Source of the DNA: Clonostachys chloroleuca
Lineage: Eukaryota > Ascomycota > Sordariomycetes > Hypocreales > Bionectriaceae
Reading direction: 5' to 3'
Assembly: GCA_037952775.1 (NCBI GenBank)
Contig: JBANAY010000003.1
Coordinates: 4,340,001 to 4,404,000 of the forward strand
DNA: 64,000 nucleotides
The notes under the pieces were generated by a model. It was not told the origin of the DNA. It saw nothing but the letters and a program-made list of their open reading frames with translations, and did no database searches. Position 1 is the first letter of the stretch, and each line of letters begins with the position of its first letter. A program made the position numbers and the translations under genes. Positions 10,381 to 22,280 of this stretch are shown in pieces.

Positions 10381-12149
10381 CTACCCAGGGATGGAGCTCT
10401 GCTGATGCTGGTGGTGGTATTGGTCCTGTTGATGGGGCTCGAGCAGCATTTGAGTCATCGGCGAAGGGGAGCGGAGAAGATTGCCAAGATCGAGAGGGGG
10501 CCACGAGAGATCGGCCAGGTGGTCGACCTCTTCCTGGCCGATCATGTCCAAGAAACTCGTGGAGATTGACGTATCCCACTGGACCTGCTGGGGGAGAAAT
10601 GGTACCCTCAATGCTGCAGGTGACGGTCGGAGCAGGAGTCTCAAGTCCGGGCTGGCCATCGCCAGTTTCGAATTCAGCAACGCCAGGAGGGTCTTGTTTC
10701 CACCTCGAGATGAAGAAAGGATGCTATACAGACCGTGAAGGACATCCCTCGGTCGGCTCGTCGGCACTAACGAACGTCTGTCCATCACCGCGTCCACGAC
10801 AGCGGTGGCAATCTCATACGTCTTGAACTCCTAGAAATGCTTGTTTAGCTTCTCGTATATAATGAGGGCGGCAGACAGAAGGACGCACAAGTGTTGGGCC
10901 TTGTGACTCCAACGCCGTCGTCGGCAGCCGGCTCACGAGAGCAAGAAATTCACCAGCGACACCGACCGGATCAATTCCATCCACGACGACGCCAAACCTC
11001 TTCGCCGCCCTCCACAGCACAGCTCGCATCCACTGCCTCGTGACAAAGATGTCGGCCTTTTGGACGTCGCTGCTGCCTCCATCTCCGTCGCCACTCCTAT
11101 CGCTGTCGACAAGCTTCCGCTGGAGAAGCTCGAGGCAGCCTCTTGCAAGAGCCTCCATGTTGGAGACGTCGGTGTCAGAGTTGCGCAAGAGCTCAAAGAT
11201 GCCAGACTGATCAAAGACATAGAAGAGGTGAACAAGCTTCAGAAATGCGGGGAGCACCTCGTCGCGGGAATGATCGGTAGCCCAGGGGAACAGCGTATTT
11301 GGGCGAAGAACAACAGGAAGCTTGTGAAGCATCGCAACGCCTCTAGCAAATCAGTCAGTTGGATTAGTATAGATATCATGTCTTGTTGGAAGGTAATTAA
11401 TGCCGCCACATACCGCTCGGTGACAAACAATAGCCAGATCAGCCGTCGAAGAAGCTGCTGGTCAGAGCCATCCAGGGAGGAGTATGTCGCCTCACGGTCA
11501 ACTCGTAGAAGCTGTGCCTTGGTAATGGCCTCGCGCAGGTACAACAGGGATTTGATCCCTCCGGCCGTCTGATTCTCGTGGTAGATGTGCAAGAAAAATG
11601 ATACCCGCAAGCTGTCTACCAGATCTCCCGTGTCAGTCTCCCTCACCGCGTCGTGCTCTATCTGCTCTACATTTCCCTTCCACATACTCGGACTGAGCTT
11701 CAATTGCGCGACAGTGGCCAGAGCAACAGCTTCCGCGAGGTGTCGCGCTTTGGTATTCAATGGATCTAGGAGCAGGGTATTGGAGAGATCTGCCGCGTCT
11801 ACGATCGGCCAAATAGGAAACAATCTTGTCGCGTAAATCCCCAGCAGCTCGAGAAGAGTGCTCAAGTCCCCTATGTTGTCCCCAGTCTCCTCATCATGCT
11901 GCCGCTCTGACGGAGGCTCAACGCCTCCATCACGCCTTTTGCTGGCGATGCGATTGATCGTCTTCGCCCGGAGCGTTCTTGGTCCCCGAGTCGAGGGCAT
12001 ACGATTGAAAGTGCATTCGATCCCGGCGGAAATGCAGCCGCTACAAGGCGACACTTCTGAGCACTTGATTTTGCGAATCTTGCACGGGTCGCAGGCGCGT
12101 TTCACCAGCTTTTGCCTTCGTTTGGCGGCGGAGGGGGGTTGTTGGTCAT
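10381..12149 (-). CDS. Zn2Cys6 transcription factor (maltose/amylase regulator-like layout), start disturbed
   Basis: Three exons, up to 11414, then 11342-10889 and 10830-10381. The N-terminus carries the zinc cluster C-x2-C-x6-C-x6-C-x2-C-x6-C (RACDPCKIRKIKC...PCSGC), preceded by basic residues. It is followed by the fungal-trans middle region with the RRLIWLLFVTER segment typical of AmyR/Mal-type nuclear regulators. The tail is His/Gln-rich. The frame stays open upstream of the zinc cluster but has no ATG. The only nearby ATG (12149) is one base out of frame, across a run of six C (12133-12138 on the plus strand as G). One more C would join them. So there is a homopolymer indel, a non-ATG start, or a missed exon. 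The neighbouring aldo/keto reductase is the nearest possible target. Confidence 0.8.
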
Positions 12150-13120
12150 TTCCACAAGCTCATCGCTTCTCCGCACGTCAACAAATGAGAAGCAATTGAT
12201 GAGAAAGGCGCATTTGGAAGATCTACCCCTATCTTTCCCGCCCGACGTGGTGATGGTGTCTTGGTGAATGGCTGGGTGGAGAGATGGCAGATGTTAGCAT
12301 CCAAATTACTGCGGAAACCAATTGGGATCGATTGAAATCGGAATTTTGGGCCTGTGCCTCGGCATCAATCTCGCGTGTCGTGTCACTGCTCAATATCCAC
12401 TCGAGTACAGACTTATGCAGGATGAGGGACCATCGTGCATTGCCGCGATGGTGCAATTCTGGGCCCAAATGTCGCCATCGCAAGCCTAATTCTAGGGGAA
12501 ATGTTTCTAGCGTGCTGGAACACCTGGAGAAGCGACTAATTTCAAATACAGGCCCGTTCAAGGGACGAGCGTTTTACAAGTACAAATCAGCTACCCTATA
12601 TCCCCCTGTCGCGGATGTCAAGTCTAGTAATCATCACCCAGACAGTCTTTTTCATCTTACTTAGCTTGTATTATCTCTTTCCTACACTCTCATTGGCTAG
12701 TTGAATAGAGCGTTCGAATCCGTGAGAAAAAAGTCACCCCTACTCGATCTGGTTTATACTTATTGTTGATATTACTTTGTTGTCAGCTAACCCGTCCCCT
12801 CCCTGAGGACTCAAAGTCTCAGGCAATTTGTGGAAAACAACATTGTACTCTTACCAGCCCATCCTTAACCAGACCAATAAACGCGCAGGTAAAGCGGATT
12901 GTTTCCCCCGCACTTCTCGGCTTAGATGAATGTTGATGCTCCCCCGCCAAGAGATCAACAGACCTCGGAAGCGGGGGAGACAACTACTACCACGTGATGG
13001 AACCTTGAACATCTCCTCTCTGTCAAATCGCCGGCAATAATTGTTACTTTCTTCAACCTACTTCACTTTGATAGCCTGAATTACTTGAGATCCTGAGTCC
13101 CTTGACTGCTGAAATCGGAA
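12150..13120. other. intergenic stretch of 970 bp
   Basis: Contains the upstream regions of the minus-strand regulator and of the plus-strand aldolase. There is a CCGATC/CGGGCG-rich patch near 12240 and a CACGTG at about 12991, some 130 bp before the aldolase start. No coding support; open frames here lack start, composition and homology signals. Confidence 0.35.
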
Positions 13121-13954
13121 ATGGAGTCGTCAACGGACTCTGTCATTGTGGTACCGAGCGCCGAGCAAAATGGTGTCGGCGCCGAATCCCAAAAGCTGCT
13201 TGCTCCTCCCGTCTTCACCGACAAATACGAAGAGCGCGAATACCTCAAGGGTCGCCTGGCCCTGGCCTTCCGGATCTTCGGTAAATTTGGGTTTGATGAA
13301 GGTGTCGCCGGCCACATAACACTACGTGACCCCGTCCGCCCAGACCACTTCTGGGTGAATCCCATGGGGAGAGCGTTTAGCCTGATGAGGCGATCGGATC
13401 TGATCCTCGTCAACGGAAACGGCGAGGTGATCGAAGGAGGACCCAACAGGCTTCTGAACAAGGCGGCCTATATGATTCATCATGCGGTTCATACTGCCAG
13501 GCCCGATGTCAACTGTGCAGCACATTCACACAGCATCTACGGACGGGCCTTTTGTACCCTGGGTCGGCCCATCGATATGTTGACACAAGACTCGTGCGCA
13601 TTCCACAATGATATTAAAGTCTACCGGCAATTCAAAGGTGTTGTTCTCGCGAAGGAAGAGGGGAACAATATTGCCCAGACCCTCGAATCAAGCAAAGCCT
13701 GCTTGCTTCAGAATCACGGTCTTCTTACAGTTGGCGGGACAATAGAGGCTGCAATTTTCTGGTTCGTGTCCCTGGAGAAGTGCTGCCATGTTCAGCTCAT
13801 GGCCGAGGCTGCGGCGACCAAGCCCATTCAAATTGATCAGGCGGATGCGGAGGTGACATTCAAGACCGTGGGGAGTCCTTTGGCCGGGTGGTTCAGCGCT
13901 AAGCCAATGTTTGATGTCATGGCTGAAGAATGCGAGAATAAATATCTCTTATAA
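13121..13954 (+). CDS. class II aldolase/adducin family protein
   Basis: Single exon, 277 residues. The N-terminal GKFGFDEGVAGHITLRDP stretch matches the class II aldolase fold (binding of the substrate phosphate or carboxylate, Gly-His-x-Ser/Thr). The metal site is seen as AAHSHSIYGRAF (two His) and LLQNHGLLTVG (third His). Family members are Zn-dependent aldolases, epimerases or decarboxylases acting on small sugars and hydroxy acids. Fungal members of this length are mostly unassigned. It is convergent with the Dal5-type transporter at 14151 and may share a pathway with it, but that is inferred from position only. Intact, with codon use like its neighbours. Confidence 0.88.
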   Translation: MESSTDSVIVVPSAEQNGVGAESQKLLAPPVFTDKYEEREYLKGRLALAFRIFGKFGFDEGVAGHITLRDPVRPDHFWVNPMGRAFSLMRRSDLILVNGNGEVIEGGPNRLLNKAAYMIHHAVHTARPDVNCAAHSHSIYGRAFCTLGRPIDMLTQDSCAFHNDIKVYRQFKGVVLAKEEGNNIAQTLESSKACLLQNHGLLTVGGTIEAAIFWFVSLEKCCHVQLMAEAAATKPIQIDQADAEVTFKTVGSPLAGWFSAKPMFDVMAEECENKYLL

Positions 13955-14150
13955 ACAAGTTATAAAGCTTCTATTACTACTGAGTGTCCAAGATTGTTCG
14001 AGAAAAAGCACAAGACGTAATGCTCATAATATGTCGCGTTCCCTCACGGCTCCTCCTTTGGGCTAATTAGAGCTCACTCCAAATTTCAATGACAAGAAGT
14101 AGACATGAAAAGAATCGCCCGTAGTCGATGGTAATTCTGCTTCCCCCTTA

Positions 14151-16109
14151 CTAATAGGCAAACCGGAAGTCAAGGCGTTTGTTACCGTCAGCTTGACGGG
14201 CTTCCTTATCTGTCTGGTACTCCAGCTGCTCCTCGGGCGACATGCTGCTCCAAATCTTTTCCTTCTTGTTGTTCAGGTGTACGAGGTACTGGCGGTGGAC
14301 AACAAAGACGACGAGACTAAGAGCCAGGATAGAGACGCACACCTTATTACCCGTTTTGTAGTATGGTGAGTCCCATTTGCGATAAATTTGGTTGCCAATG
14401 ACACTCCCACTAAGGAAAGGGTTAGTATTATGTTGTGAACCTGAACCAGGATACCGGGCTGAGCACTTACATTTGAACAATGACGTTGTACGTAGCTGCG
14501 GTGATTGCCCTCTTCTTAACATCAAAGGTGTTCTCCGAAATCCACGAGCTCACAAGCGGGTGGAAGTAAGGGTACCCGGAGATGAGGGTAATGAGCGAGA
14601 ATCTCTCCCACTCTCGCCCCCCGTCCGGCAGTGTGATAAGCGACGTAAGCATGGGAAGTGACCAAAATGCGCCAAACAGGCAGTGGAACGCCCGCTCATT
14701 GAAGTACTCCGAGCTGAAGGCCAAAGCGAGCATGGTGATGATCTGCAGCGCGGCAGACGGGGCTGTGAGCAGGTTCGACTGGAGTGTATTGAATCCGCCC
14801 ACGCGCTTCAACGTTAATGTGAGGTAAGCCTGGACTGGAGTAGCTGGAATGTAGGCAACCAATCCGATGAGATACAGTCCCCACATGGACTTGTCTCCCC
14901 ATGCCGCCTTGATGTCCTTGAAGGTGGCCGGCTCGTAGAGGTTGGTGAGGCCCTTTGCTGGATCGTCGCGCAAGATACGGTTGATCATGATGGTTTCCTC
15001 ACGTGGAGTGTACCAAGACTTGCGCCAGAGGGGAGACTTGGTCCCTGTGGGAGAGGTAGGGAGATAGAGGAACGAGACGATGCCGAGGAGGAGGGTGAGG
15101 AGACCCTCAAGGAGGAAAAGCCAGAACCAACCGGGGCGGCCACCAATGCCGCGCATCTCGAGTAAACCAGCGGCGAGAAGAGCTGAGATAACTCCTATAG
15201 TGAAAAGATTAGACATTTTGCGAATTTAGTACGGAAAGGGTGACTTACTTGCGACGTTGAGGGTTGACCAAAATGCAGCTAGGCGGATAGAGAGTTCTCG
15301 GGAAGTGTAAAAGTATGTAGCCATGAGGATGGCGCCAGGAATGAATCCACCCTCGAAAAGGCCAATGAAGGCTCTAGTAATGTAAAATGAAGTCCTGTCC
15401 TTCATGAATGCCTGGAATGTTGCTGCGATAATTGTTAGCGAGTCAGTCGAAAGAAGGGAGATGAACTACTCACAGACAAGACCCCATGCGCACATCAACT
15501 ATGTACCCAAATCTATGTCAGCCAATTTCTTATCAACTGCAAATGGGAGATATTTCCTACTCCGGGAAGAATGTTCTTGAAACCATAGCGCTTGGTGAGA
15601 AATTGCACAGGGAACTCGGCGCCAAGGAAGCACAGCAGTTGGATTGTTGTTCCCTACAAACATGATAGGTTAGTATGATATCTCGATGGTTACAAACTCC
15701 TCTCCATTATTCAAGCTGGCCTCACTTACGTTGTTGTAGTCATCTGTCGTGAGGCCGAGGTCAGGCAGTAGATTATCAGCAAGGGCATTACTGAGATTGC
15801 CACGATCAAGCTGCAACCCAAAGAACTATGGCGAAAGGTCAGTATGTCTTTCATTGCCTCGGATGCGATTTTTCTTACCATGACACACAGCCAACTGAGC
15901 AATCGCCAGTCCGTCTTTCTGACTACTTCGCGCTCCTCCTCTGGGGACCATGATGCGCTCGGGTCGAAGCGATGACGTCCCTCATAAGTATCATGGGGAG
16001 GCACAGTGGAATGGATGTGCTCACGACCGACCTCTGGCTGAGGCTTGCTGTCGTTGATGTCGTGCGCCGCCACACTCGAGGTGCGGGCCTCGATGTCGTT
16101 GTTCCCCAT
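14151..16109 (-). CDS. MFS transporter, Dal5/anion:cation symporter type
   Basis: Seven exons (16109-15879, 15825-15730, 15653-15561, 15498-15474, 15422-15249, 15194-14471, 14409-14151) give 533 residues with consistent phases. After a hydrophilic N-terminus come KTDWRLLSWL and FFGLQLDRGNLSNALADN, the first-helix signature (D-R-x-N-L-x-N-A) of Dal5/Tna1-like carriers. Next come FIGLFEGGFIPG in helix 4 and a second six-helix bundle. Such proteins import allantoate, nicotinate, dipeptides, sulfonates or other organic anions with protons at the plasma membrane. It is divergent from the TauD-type dioxygenase at 16952 and convergent with the aldolase. Exon 4 is a 25-bp micro-exon. Confidence 0.9.
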
Positions 16110-16951
16110 GATGCCGCAGGATCAGATCGCCAATTGGGATATAATCAGTCAGGCAATATCTGAGTCGCAGTGGTGAGAAAAAGAAAAGAAAACGAGCCGC
16201 GTGCGTATTCTTTATATCTGCCTAGGCCGAGGAAGCCAAGGAGTGTGCCAGCTTACACGCCAACCCCAGTCGGTCGCGCGGTGACAGTTCGAGCAAAAGA
16301 TGACTCTCACCTGGAATTGTGGTAATCTTCAGTGGACGGCGACTTTCTCGGAGCCTGCTCGATCACCTCATCGCAGCCATGACTTGCCCCTGGGCAGCCT
16401 ATTTAACAGAACAAGGTGATGGACCGAGAACCAGCAACGCCGGAATCCAATTAAGATGGTGGCAACCAACCGTTAATGACCGCTGAAGGCACGAACTGAG
16501 CAGCCGGGGTAGCCTAGATTGGATTCTACCATGACCAGGCATTTGCCGGACAAATAGTGTCGTTTCTAGGCAGAGGCTGGTGGTACCAGCAATGCGGGGA
16601 GCAAGCCCAGGCGGCTGTCTGAGTGGTTTCCTCTCCGAAAATTTCTCCGGCAGCTTGTGAATGCCATAATGGGTCCGGATTTCGTCATCCGCCGCGTGCG
16701 TGATTCGCCAGATGAAGGGGCATGTCAACGGGTATAACTACCGCTTTGCACAATTCGACCACCACCTATCAAACCTGGGAATACATAACGTCCCTTGAGT
16801 GTGTTTAACTCATTATTCCTAGCACTGGCGTGATAAATCGTCTAGCTTAAAGAGGGTATCTGCTGAGGTCTAGCTCCTCCTACTGCTACCCAAGGCTCGG
16901 TCTCCAACAACCAATTCACTCACCCAAGCCTACAAACCACAACCAAGAACA
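16110..16951. promoter_or_regulatory. shared divergent promoter, MFS transporter / dioxygenase
   Basis: 842 bp between two divergent genes. No coding signal. The divergent arrangement supports co-regulation of uptake and oxidation of one substrate. A pyrimidine-rich leader with CAACCACAACC precedes the dioxygenase start. Confidence 0.4.
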
Positions 16952-18153
16952 ATGCCAGCTATCATTCAAGCCGTAGATGGCCCTGTCGACGCCACCATCC
17001 TCGGCGGCCACCCGGAAAGCCGGCCCCGCCTAACGGCGCCACTCACTTACACGGGCTCCCTGGACCGCTTCTCCCACTTCGACGTGACCCCTGCCATTGG
17101 CCGTGAGTACACAGGGCTGCACATCAAGGATCTCCTCAAGGCCTCGGACGAGCAGATTCAAGATTTGGCTCTGACCATTTCGCAGCGTGGAGTGGTTTTT
17201 CTGCGTGGACAGGCCGACGTAACACCCATTGAAATGAAAGACTTTATGCTGCGGCTGACAGAACAGGCTGGGTGCCCTGAGTCGTCAGGCCTACATGTCC
17301 ATCCTCTTACTGAGGAGGGGAGCGAGCTGGGTGACCAGATTAGTGTAATTTCGAGTGCAAAGCAGAAGAAGGGAGGCGGCTTGACTCACCAACTAAGTGA
17401 TGTCAGCCGATTCGCGAGCGCTGGCTGGCACAGCGACATGTAAGTGGGAATGAATGACCAGGACTGAAAGAGCGTTTAGATGACTAACAATGTCAACAGC
17501 ACCTTTGAAAAGGTTCCGTCTGATTATGCGATGCTCAAAATCCACACTCTTCCAGAAACTGGAGGCGACACGGTACGTTGGCACTTGCTGTCTAAACCTC
17601 ACATCTCATTCAAAATGACGATTACTGACGGCGGCAGCTCTGGGCTTCTGGCTACGAAATCTATGACCGCCTATCAGAGCCTATGAAGGAATTCCTCTCC
17701 GGGCTCACAGCCACGCATGATGCGTCCTTCTTCCACGACGAGGCTGCCCGCCTGGGCAACCCCCTGCGCAAGACCCCGCGTGGCTCGCACCTCAACCAGG
17801 GCGATAACCTCGTGGCCGTTCACCCGTTGATTCGGACCAACCCCGTCACCGGGTGGCGAAGTGTATATGTCAATCGCGGCTTCACCAAGCGCATCAATGG
17901 AGTGACCTGTGACGAAAGCGATGTGCTGCTGCCGTACTTGTTCAACCTGGTAACGCAGAACCATGATGCACAAGTGAGGTTTCGATGGAATCAAGGAGAC
18001 ATTGCAATTTGGGATAACCGGTCGACTTTTCACTGCGCAACCTATGATTACGAGGCTGCTAGGGCTGGAGACCGAGTGTGCAGCTTGGGCGAAGCCCCTA
18101 TCTCGACCGGAATAGTACAGGTCGCAAGGAGGCATTGGGTTTATAGATTGTAA
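16952..18153 (+). CDS. TauD/TfdA-type Fe(II)/2-oxoglutarate dioxygenase
   Basis: Exons 16952-17439, 17500-17572 and 17638-18153 splice in phase to 358 residues. The double-stranded beta-helix metal site is seen as His-x-Asp in AGWHSDI (split by the first intron) with the distal His in RSTFHCATYDYE. The Phe-Leu-Arg-Gly-Gln segment and GDTLWASGYEIYDRLSEP match the fungal taurine-catabolism dioxygenase group. Members hydroxylate taurine, other sulfonates, 2,4-D-like ethers or related acids, using O2 and 2-oxoglutarate. The distal Arg that binds 2-oxoglutarate should lie about 10-15 residues after the last His; ARAGDRVCS offers candidates. Its divergent Dal5-type partner could import the substrate. 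Sulfonate use is an inference. Confidence 0.9.
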
Positions 18154-18715
18154 GAGTTACGAATGATGAAAAAGCGAGGCCTGAAAGGGCTGATATGAGA
18201 AAGAAAAGGAAAAAGGTCTAAAATAGAGTCATCCTAGTTTATGGCCTTACCTAATGAACTGCGGTGAGGAGGAAAAGTCACAGGGAAATTGGACCAGGTC
18301 ATAAAGTTGGATATGTGAGCCTCTCAACATAAGAGGTGTCCACGGCCATTCTTAGACCTGGCATCTGCGGGCGTTGCTCAGCAGGAGTGCCAGAGACTAG
18401 ACGGTGAGATAAGCAGAAAAGCACAGCCAATATCCTTAAGCGCCTCCATCTCCGTGGCTCCGCGATCTTCTATATCTCTGCATATATAAATATACTAGTA
18501 AATATTTAATACTAGAGGTGTTTCGTTCGAGGGCGGCGATATGGTCGATGCGGCGATGGTTCGCGCACCATCTACCCACGGAGCGGCGAGGAGTTGGGTT
18601 GGGTGGTAGCTTCTCGTCACATCTTTTCCCAAATTTCTGAATCATAGTGCTTTCAAAGCTACGCCCTTCGTCTGTATACCACACTATTTTCTACCAATTG
18701 AGCTGGCTCGTGCCA
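18154..18715. other. intergenic, AT-leaning
   Basis: Between the dioxygenase and the HET remnant. Contains a TATATAAATATACTAGTAAATATTTAATACTAG-like low-complexity patch in shorter pieces near 18481-18515. No gene seen. Confidence 0.3.
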
Positions 18716-18871
18716 ATGGCTCAATATTACCGGTACCGACCATTAGTCGATCCAGATGAAATCCGCGTCTTCGAGCCTCATGGAACAAAACAGCATGTTG
18801 AATGCCTCATTCGACACGTCCGGCTTTACAACGCTCGCTTTCAGGCTCTTCCTACGTTTGAGGGAAGCTGA
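18716..18871 (+). pseudogene. N-terminal stub of a HET-domain gene
   Basis: A 51-residue open frame starting MAQYYRYRPLVDPDEIRVFE and continuing with VECLIRHVRLYNARFQALPTF. This is the opening of fungal HET (heterokaryon incompatibility, PF06985) proteins. They typically begin Y-x-Y-x-P-L-x-x-x-E-I-R-L-L and continue C-x-L-x-H-V-x-L ... Y-x-A-L-S-Y-x-W-G. The frame ends before the Ser-Tyr-x-Trp-Gly core, and I see no continuation downstream. It is read as a truncated relic. HET proteins trigger cell death on fusion of unlike strains; this stub cannot do so. Confidence 0.55.
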
Positions 18872-19069
18872 CCCAGACTGACGAGGCGGCCATGGGATAG
18901 ATATAAATAATTCCCTTTCATATATACATGTTTACTCTCGTCGACAGGGTTCGTGATCAAGTTTAGAAAAATTAAGTCTACTTGTGAAGGGTGATCCAAA
19001 GTTATATCCCACTCCCTTGCCCTTGTAGGTAATCATCTAGCGGAACAACCTGTGAAAAGTGTAGTCGTT
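18872..19069. other. short intergenic
   Basis: Nothing recognised; the 3' flank of the F-box gene. Confidence 0.3.
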
Positions 19070-21048
19070 CTATAGGTGTGCGCTACCATTTTCATCCCAC
19101 CCTATTCGTTCGGAAAGCTTCGTACTCAAAGCTTCAGCCTTACTCTCAATTCCACCTGTTTGATGCGCCAAGGCAACACAATCGAGTATTTTTTCGCAAT
19201 CGCTCCAGATACGGGCGCGATTTCGCACTCCCGAACAGTGCGTCGTGGTAGGATTAAATAGTCGCCAGATGCGCCTCCAGTTCACGTTCTCCTTTTCAGA
19301 GCTGATTCCTGCCTGCGGACGACGGATCCACGCTTCTACGCCAGCGCGGAAGCTTCGCCATTCGTAAAGCGACGTTTCTTGGCTCGCACGATATGGCCCG
19401 AGAATCTCTTCCCGACGCAAGCGGTTGGTGGCTTTGATAGCAATGGCAGCATTCTCCATCTCTGGGTCCTCCGCGATGATTTGCGCCCAGAGAGCGTCTT
19501 CAGCTTCCTCGCTCTCAAGACCTGCAGGGAGCGGAGGAGGGACCAAGCCAGTTGGGCAAAGGGGATCCCACGTTGATGGCCGATCAGGTGATGTCGGGTA
19601 CTGGCTACTTTCGAAAAGCTCCCAAAACCAAGGCATGTCCCTGGTGATGAATGCTCTGAAAATTGGTTGAGTGCACTCGGAGAGTGTGCGGCAAGTGTAC
19701 GCCACCGTATCTAGATCGCTCGGATCAAGAAAAGAGAAAACAAGGCCAAGGAGTTCAGTGGGAAGACCCAACATATGTGCACCAGACTGCCTACCTCGAT
19801 CTTCTGGAATTGTTGGGCTCAAACAGGCCTCTAGAGCTCGGGAGACGCCTGGGACCTCAACGGGATTTGCAGCGAGCCACTCGTCGCCAGCGAGGTGGCG
19901 CCATGGCTGATCCCAGCTCTCGCAGGCTCGTTCGACTTCTGCTCGCCGTATATGAACTCCCTTCGCCATCCCGTACGAGTCCGGGTCACTTTGTATTTCA
20001 CGCCAATGCCAAAGTCCGTCCAGGTCGACCCGGCCCAGTCGGCGGTAGGACAGTTTAGCATAAATATCAAGGCAATAAGAGTGAACTGGGAGGGGGAATA
20101 ATCCTTCGTATGCCTGTCTTTCGTAAGAAAGGATTTTATTTGCAGAACACGATCAGGGGTACCAACGTTACATCCTTCTCCAACGTTTAGCCAGTCCATA
20201 TGCAATTCTTGCAGGCCGTGCCGCACTGGAGAAAAGGGCCGCCAAGCACGGAACACCCGACCCGCAGATGCATTTGAGCCATTTGTCTCCCCGGAGAGAT
20301 AGAAGAGGCTACTCTCCTCGAGAAGCTGGTCACTGGCTTCTAGCGTCCAGTTCGATGGCTTCGGCATCAAAAAGCGGATATTTCGGCAGTTCTTCATTTG
20401 TGCCAGACTCAGGGCATGCCCGTTGATGCCTTGGACATTTTGGCAGGAGGACGCCGCAATATGTTCAGGGGGAGCTTTGAGTCTCCAAAAAGCTGAGCCG
20501 AAGTACCGTCTGTTTGGACGGTGGCAATCGCCCCCGTAGTAGATACTCCCGTCATGCCACGATCCATGAGGGAGTCGTTCAGGTGGCTCGGGATCAGTTA
20601 GCTCGGAGAGAGGATACTGTGTGTCTATACTTTCGTGGTTGCCATTTTGCTCACTACTATCGTTGTCGCTGTGGCGAGGGCCATCGTATAAATCTCTTTC
20701 GCTTGATGATCGGCGGTCAAAATCTCCTGCTCCTGAATCTGAGTTGTATTCAAGGGGTTCGCTATCACTATCGGAGTGACAATCGGGCAGCCACTCAGCG
20801 TCACCGTCGTGATCTGGCCACACAGTAGCTTCCGCTGTAGTCTGAAATTCCGGCAGAGTCCGATTTGCGAAAGTGCATTGCTGGCATTCTTGGTCTGCGA
20901 CGACAAGTCCGTAAAAGTCCGTGAAGGAAGAGAAACCTACATAATCGGCCCCTTCCCACGTCCAGGCTGCGCTTGGCGGCTCGCCTGGAATGCGAATTCG
21001 GGCAGTAGCCATGTCTGCTCCGCACACTTGGCAGCCAAAAGAAGACAT
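19070..21048 (-). CDS. F-box protein
   Basis: Two exons, 21048-20163 and 20103-19070, with a GTACCC donor, CTTACGAA branch-like word and CGAAG acceptor, give 639 residues in phase. The exact intron edges are less certain than the join itself. The N-terminus has two CxxC pairs (CQVCGAD; ECQQC), which could bind zinc, then a long acidic Ser/Asp-rich linker. The second exon has FPLPVHSYCLDIYAKL and the F-box LGLPTELLGLVFSFLDPSDL (about residues 410-445), typical of large fungal F-box families. Such proteins recruit unknown substrates to SCF ubiquitin ligases through Skp1. It sits between HET fragments, a gene-rich accessory context common for this expanded family. Confidence 0.8.
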
Positions 21049-21548
21049 CTTGGGCTTGTTTGAACTTCTGCTATCTTGAGATTGAGCCAGGACTTATTTC
21101 CAGGCGTACATTTTCAGCTGGGATGGTTGGAGAGAAAAAGAGGAACTAAATTTTAAATAGGATCAGGTTGTGGAGGTTAATAAGGCCACGAGTATCCCTG
21201 TGGTTTACATAAGCTTCTGCTTTTGAATTTGGACCATTATCTGGCGTGGATAGTGACATCCCCCGCCCAGGAGTGTTCATAATTTATAGTACGTAGGAAG
21301 GTCGGTATGAGCATGAGCATGCTCATAAGTGAGTTTAAGTGTCTAGTTTCGTGACAGGCTTGGAAGGCAGTGAATCGCGGCACGCTTATATGTTTCATTA
21401 CGTTATAGATTATTTCAATTTAATATCTATTAATTTATATACTTTATACAGTTAAGCGAGCGTTACGAGTACAAAGTTATGCTTAGCAAACTATGGCAAA
21501 GCCAGTCAGCCTGTATTTAGAGAACTACCAACGCGGCCTCTATTCGCA
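21049..21548. other. intergenic, AT-rich in its last part
   Basis: Upstream of the F-box gene and downstream of the HET relic. The stretch 21410-21460 is AT-rich. A GAGCATGAGCATGCTCATAAG word near 21310-21330 includes a palindromic GAGCATGCTC. No gene. Confidence 0.35.
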
Positions 21549-22265
21549 TCACCATATAGTAACCTTATCTCCACCTCCTGTAATACACTCAGCGGGTATA
21601 ACTCCGGCCCCAGCTCGATGATAAACTGCTTTTCCATTTTCATCCTTCTCGGTGGTACCTGTGACTATTAAAACGTACCTTTTTTGCTTCACTCTCCTGC
21701 TCCTAGGCTGTCCCAGTATGACACATTTTGTAGCAAATTGTTTCGATTTTTCGGGGGAGTCAAGTACGATGAAGTATCCTTGACTGCCATCAATATGCTC
21801 CGCAGTGTAATCCCACACCTTCGCCACCAATGCGGGAGGATGAGCACCATGGCCCTGGCAGATTGGGGTTGGTCCCTCTGACGACCATGGTGATAGCAAT
21901 TCTTCCCAGTGTGTAGCTCCAAAGTCTGGTTCAATGTAGTCGATCCCCCCCTTCGTATGCCATCTATGACCATGTTGGTACACCGGGATAGCCGGCATTC
22001 TTTGCAAATGGGATGGAAGACAGCTCCTCCACTTCCTCGCCCCGGCGCCAAAGCAAGCTTCGTCGAAGGAGTCCATTTTGTCCCTCGGTGTTTAATGAAT
22101 CGTCGAGAACGCCCCAGCCCCCAGAAACATTGAGTTTTGCCAGGATCCGTTCTTCCAATCCCCCAATAGCCACAGCTCTATCAGTGGGGCGACTTAATCC
22201 TAGGCGAGAGTACTTGGTGTAGAGGTCGGGCTGATAATCGTAGAAGCGAAAAGCGGTTAGCCAAT
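21549..22265 (-). pseudogene. C-terminal remnant of a HET-type gene, with nonsense codon and frameshift
   Basis: The upstream half reads LSRPTDRAVAIGGLEERI, then SLLWRR and YPGVPTWS. This is the post-HET region in which HET proteins carry T-x-x-x-D-R-x-x-A-I-x-G-L, L-L-W-R and P-S-W-S-W. At 21966-21964 a TAG stands where the second Trp of Trp-Ser-Trp is expected, a TpG to TpA change as RIP produces. Just after it, a run of seven G (21945-21951, C on the plus strand) puts the rest one base out of frame. The second half (EPDFGATHWEELLSPW ... YRRAG-like end) continues to 21549. No HET domain is present upstream; the vWA gene lies there instead. Confidence 0.6.
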
Positions 22266-22280
22266 CTAGACGGTGCTTGA

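Noticed and set aside
12700..12735. GTTCGAATCC T-loop-like word
   Set aside because: No matching D-arm or acceptor stem around it.
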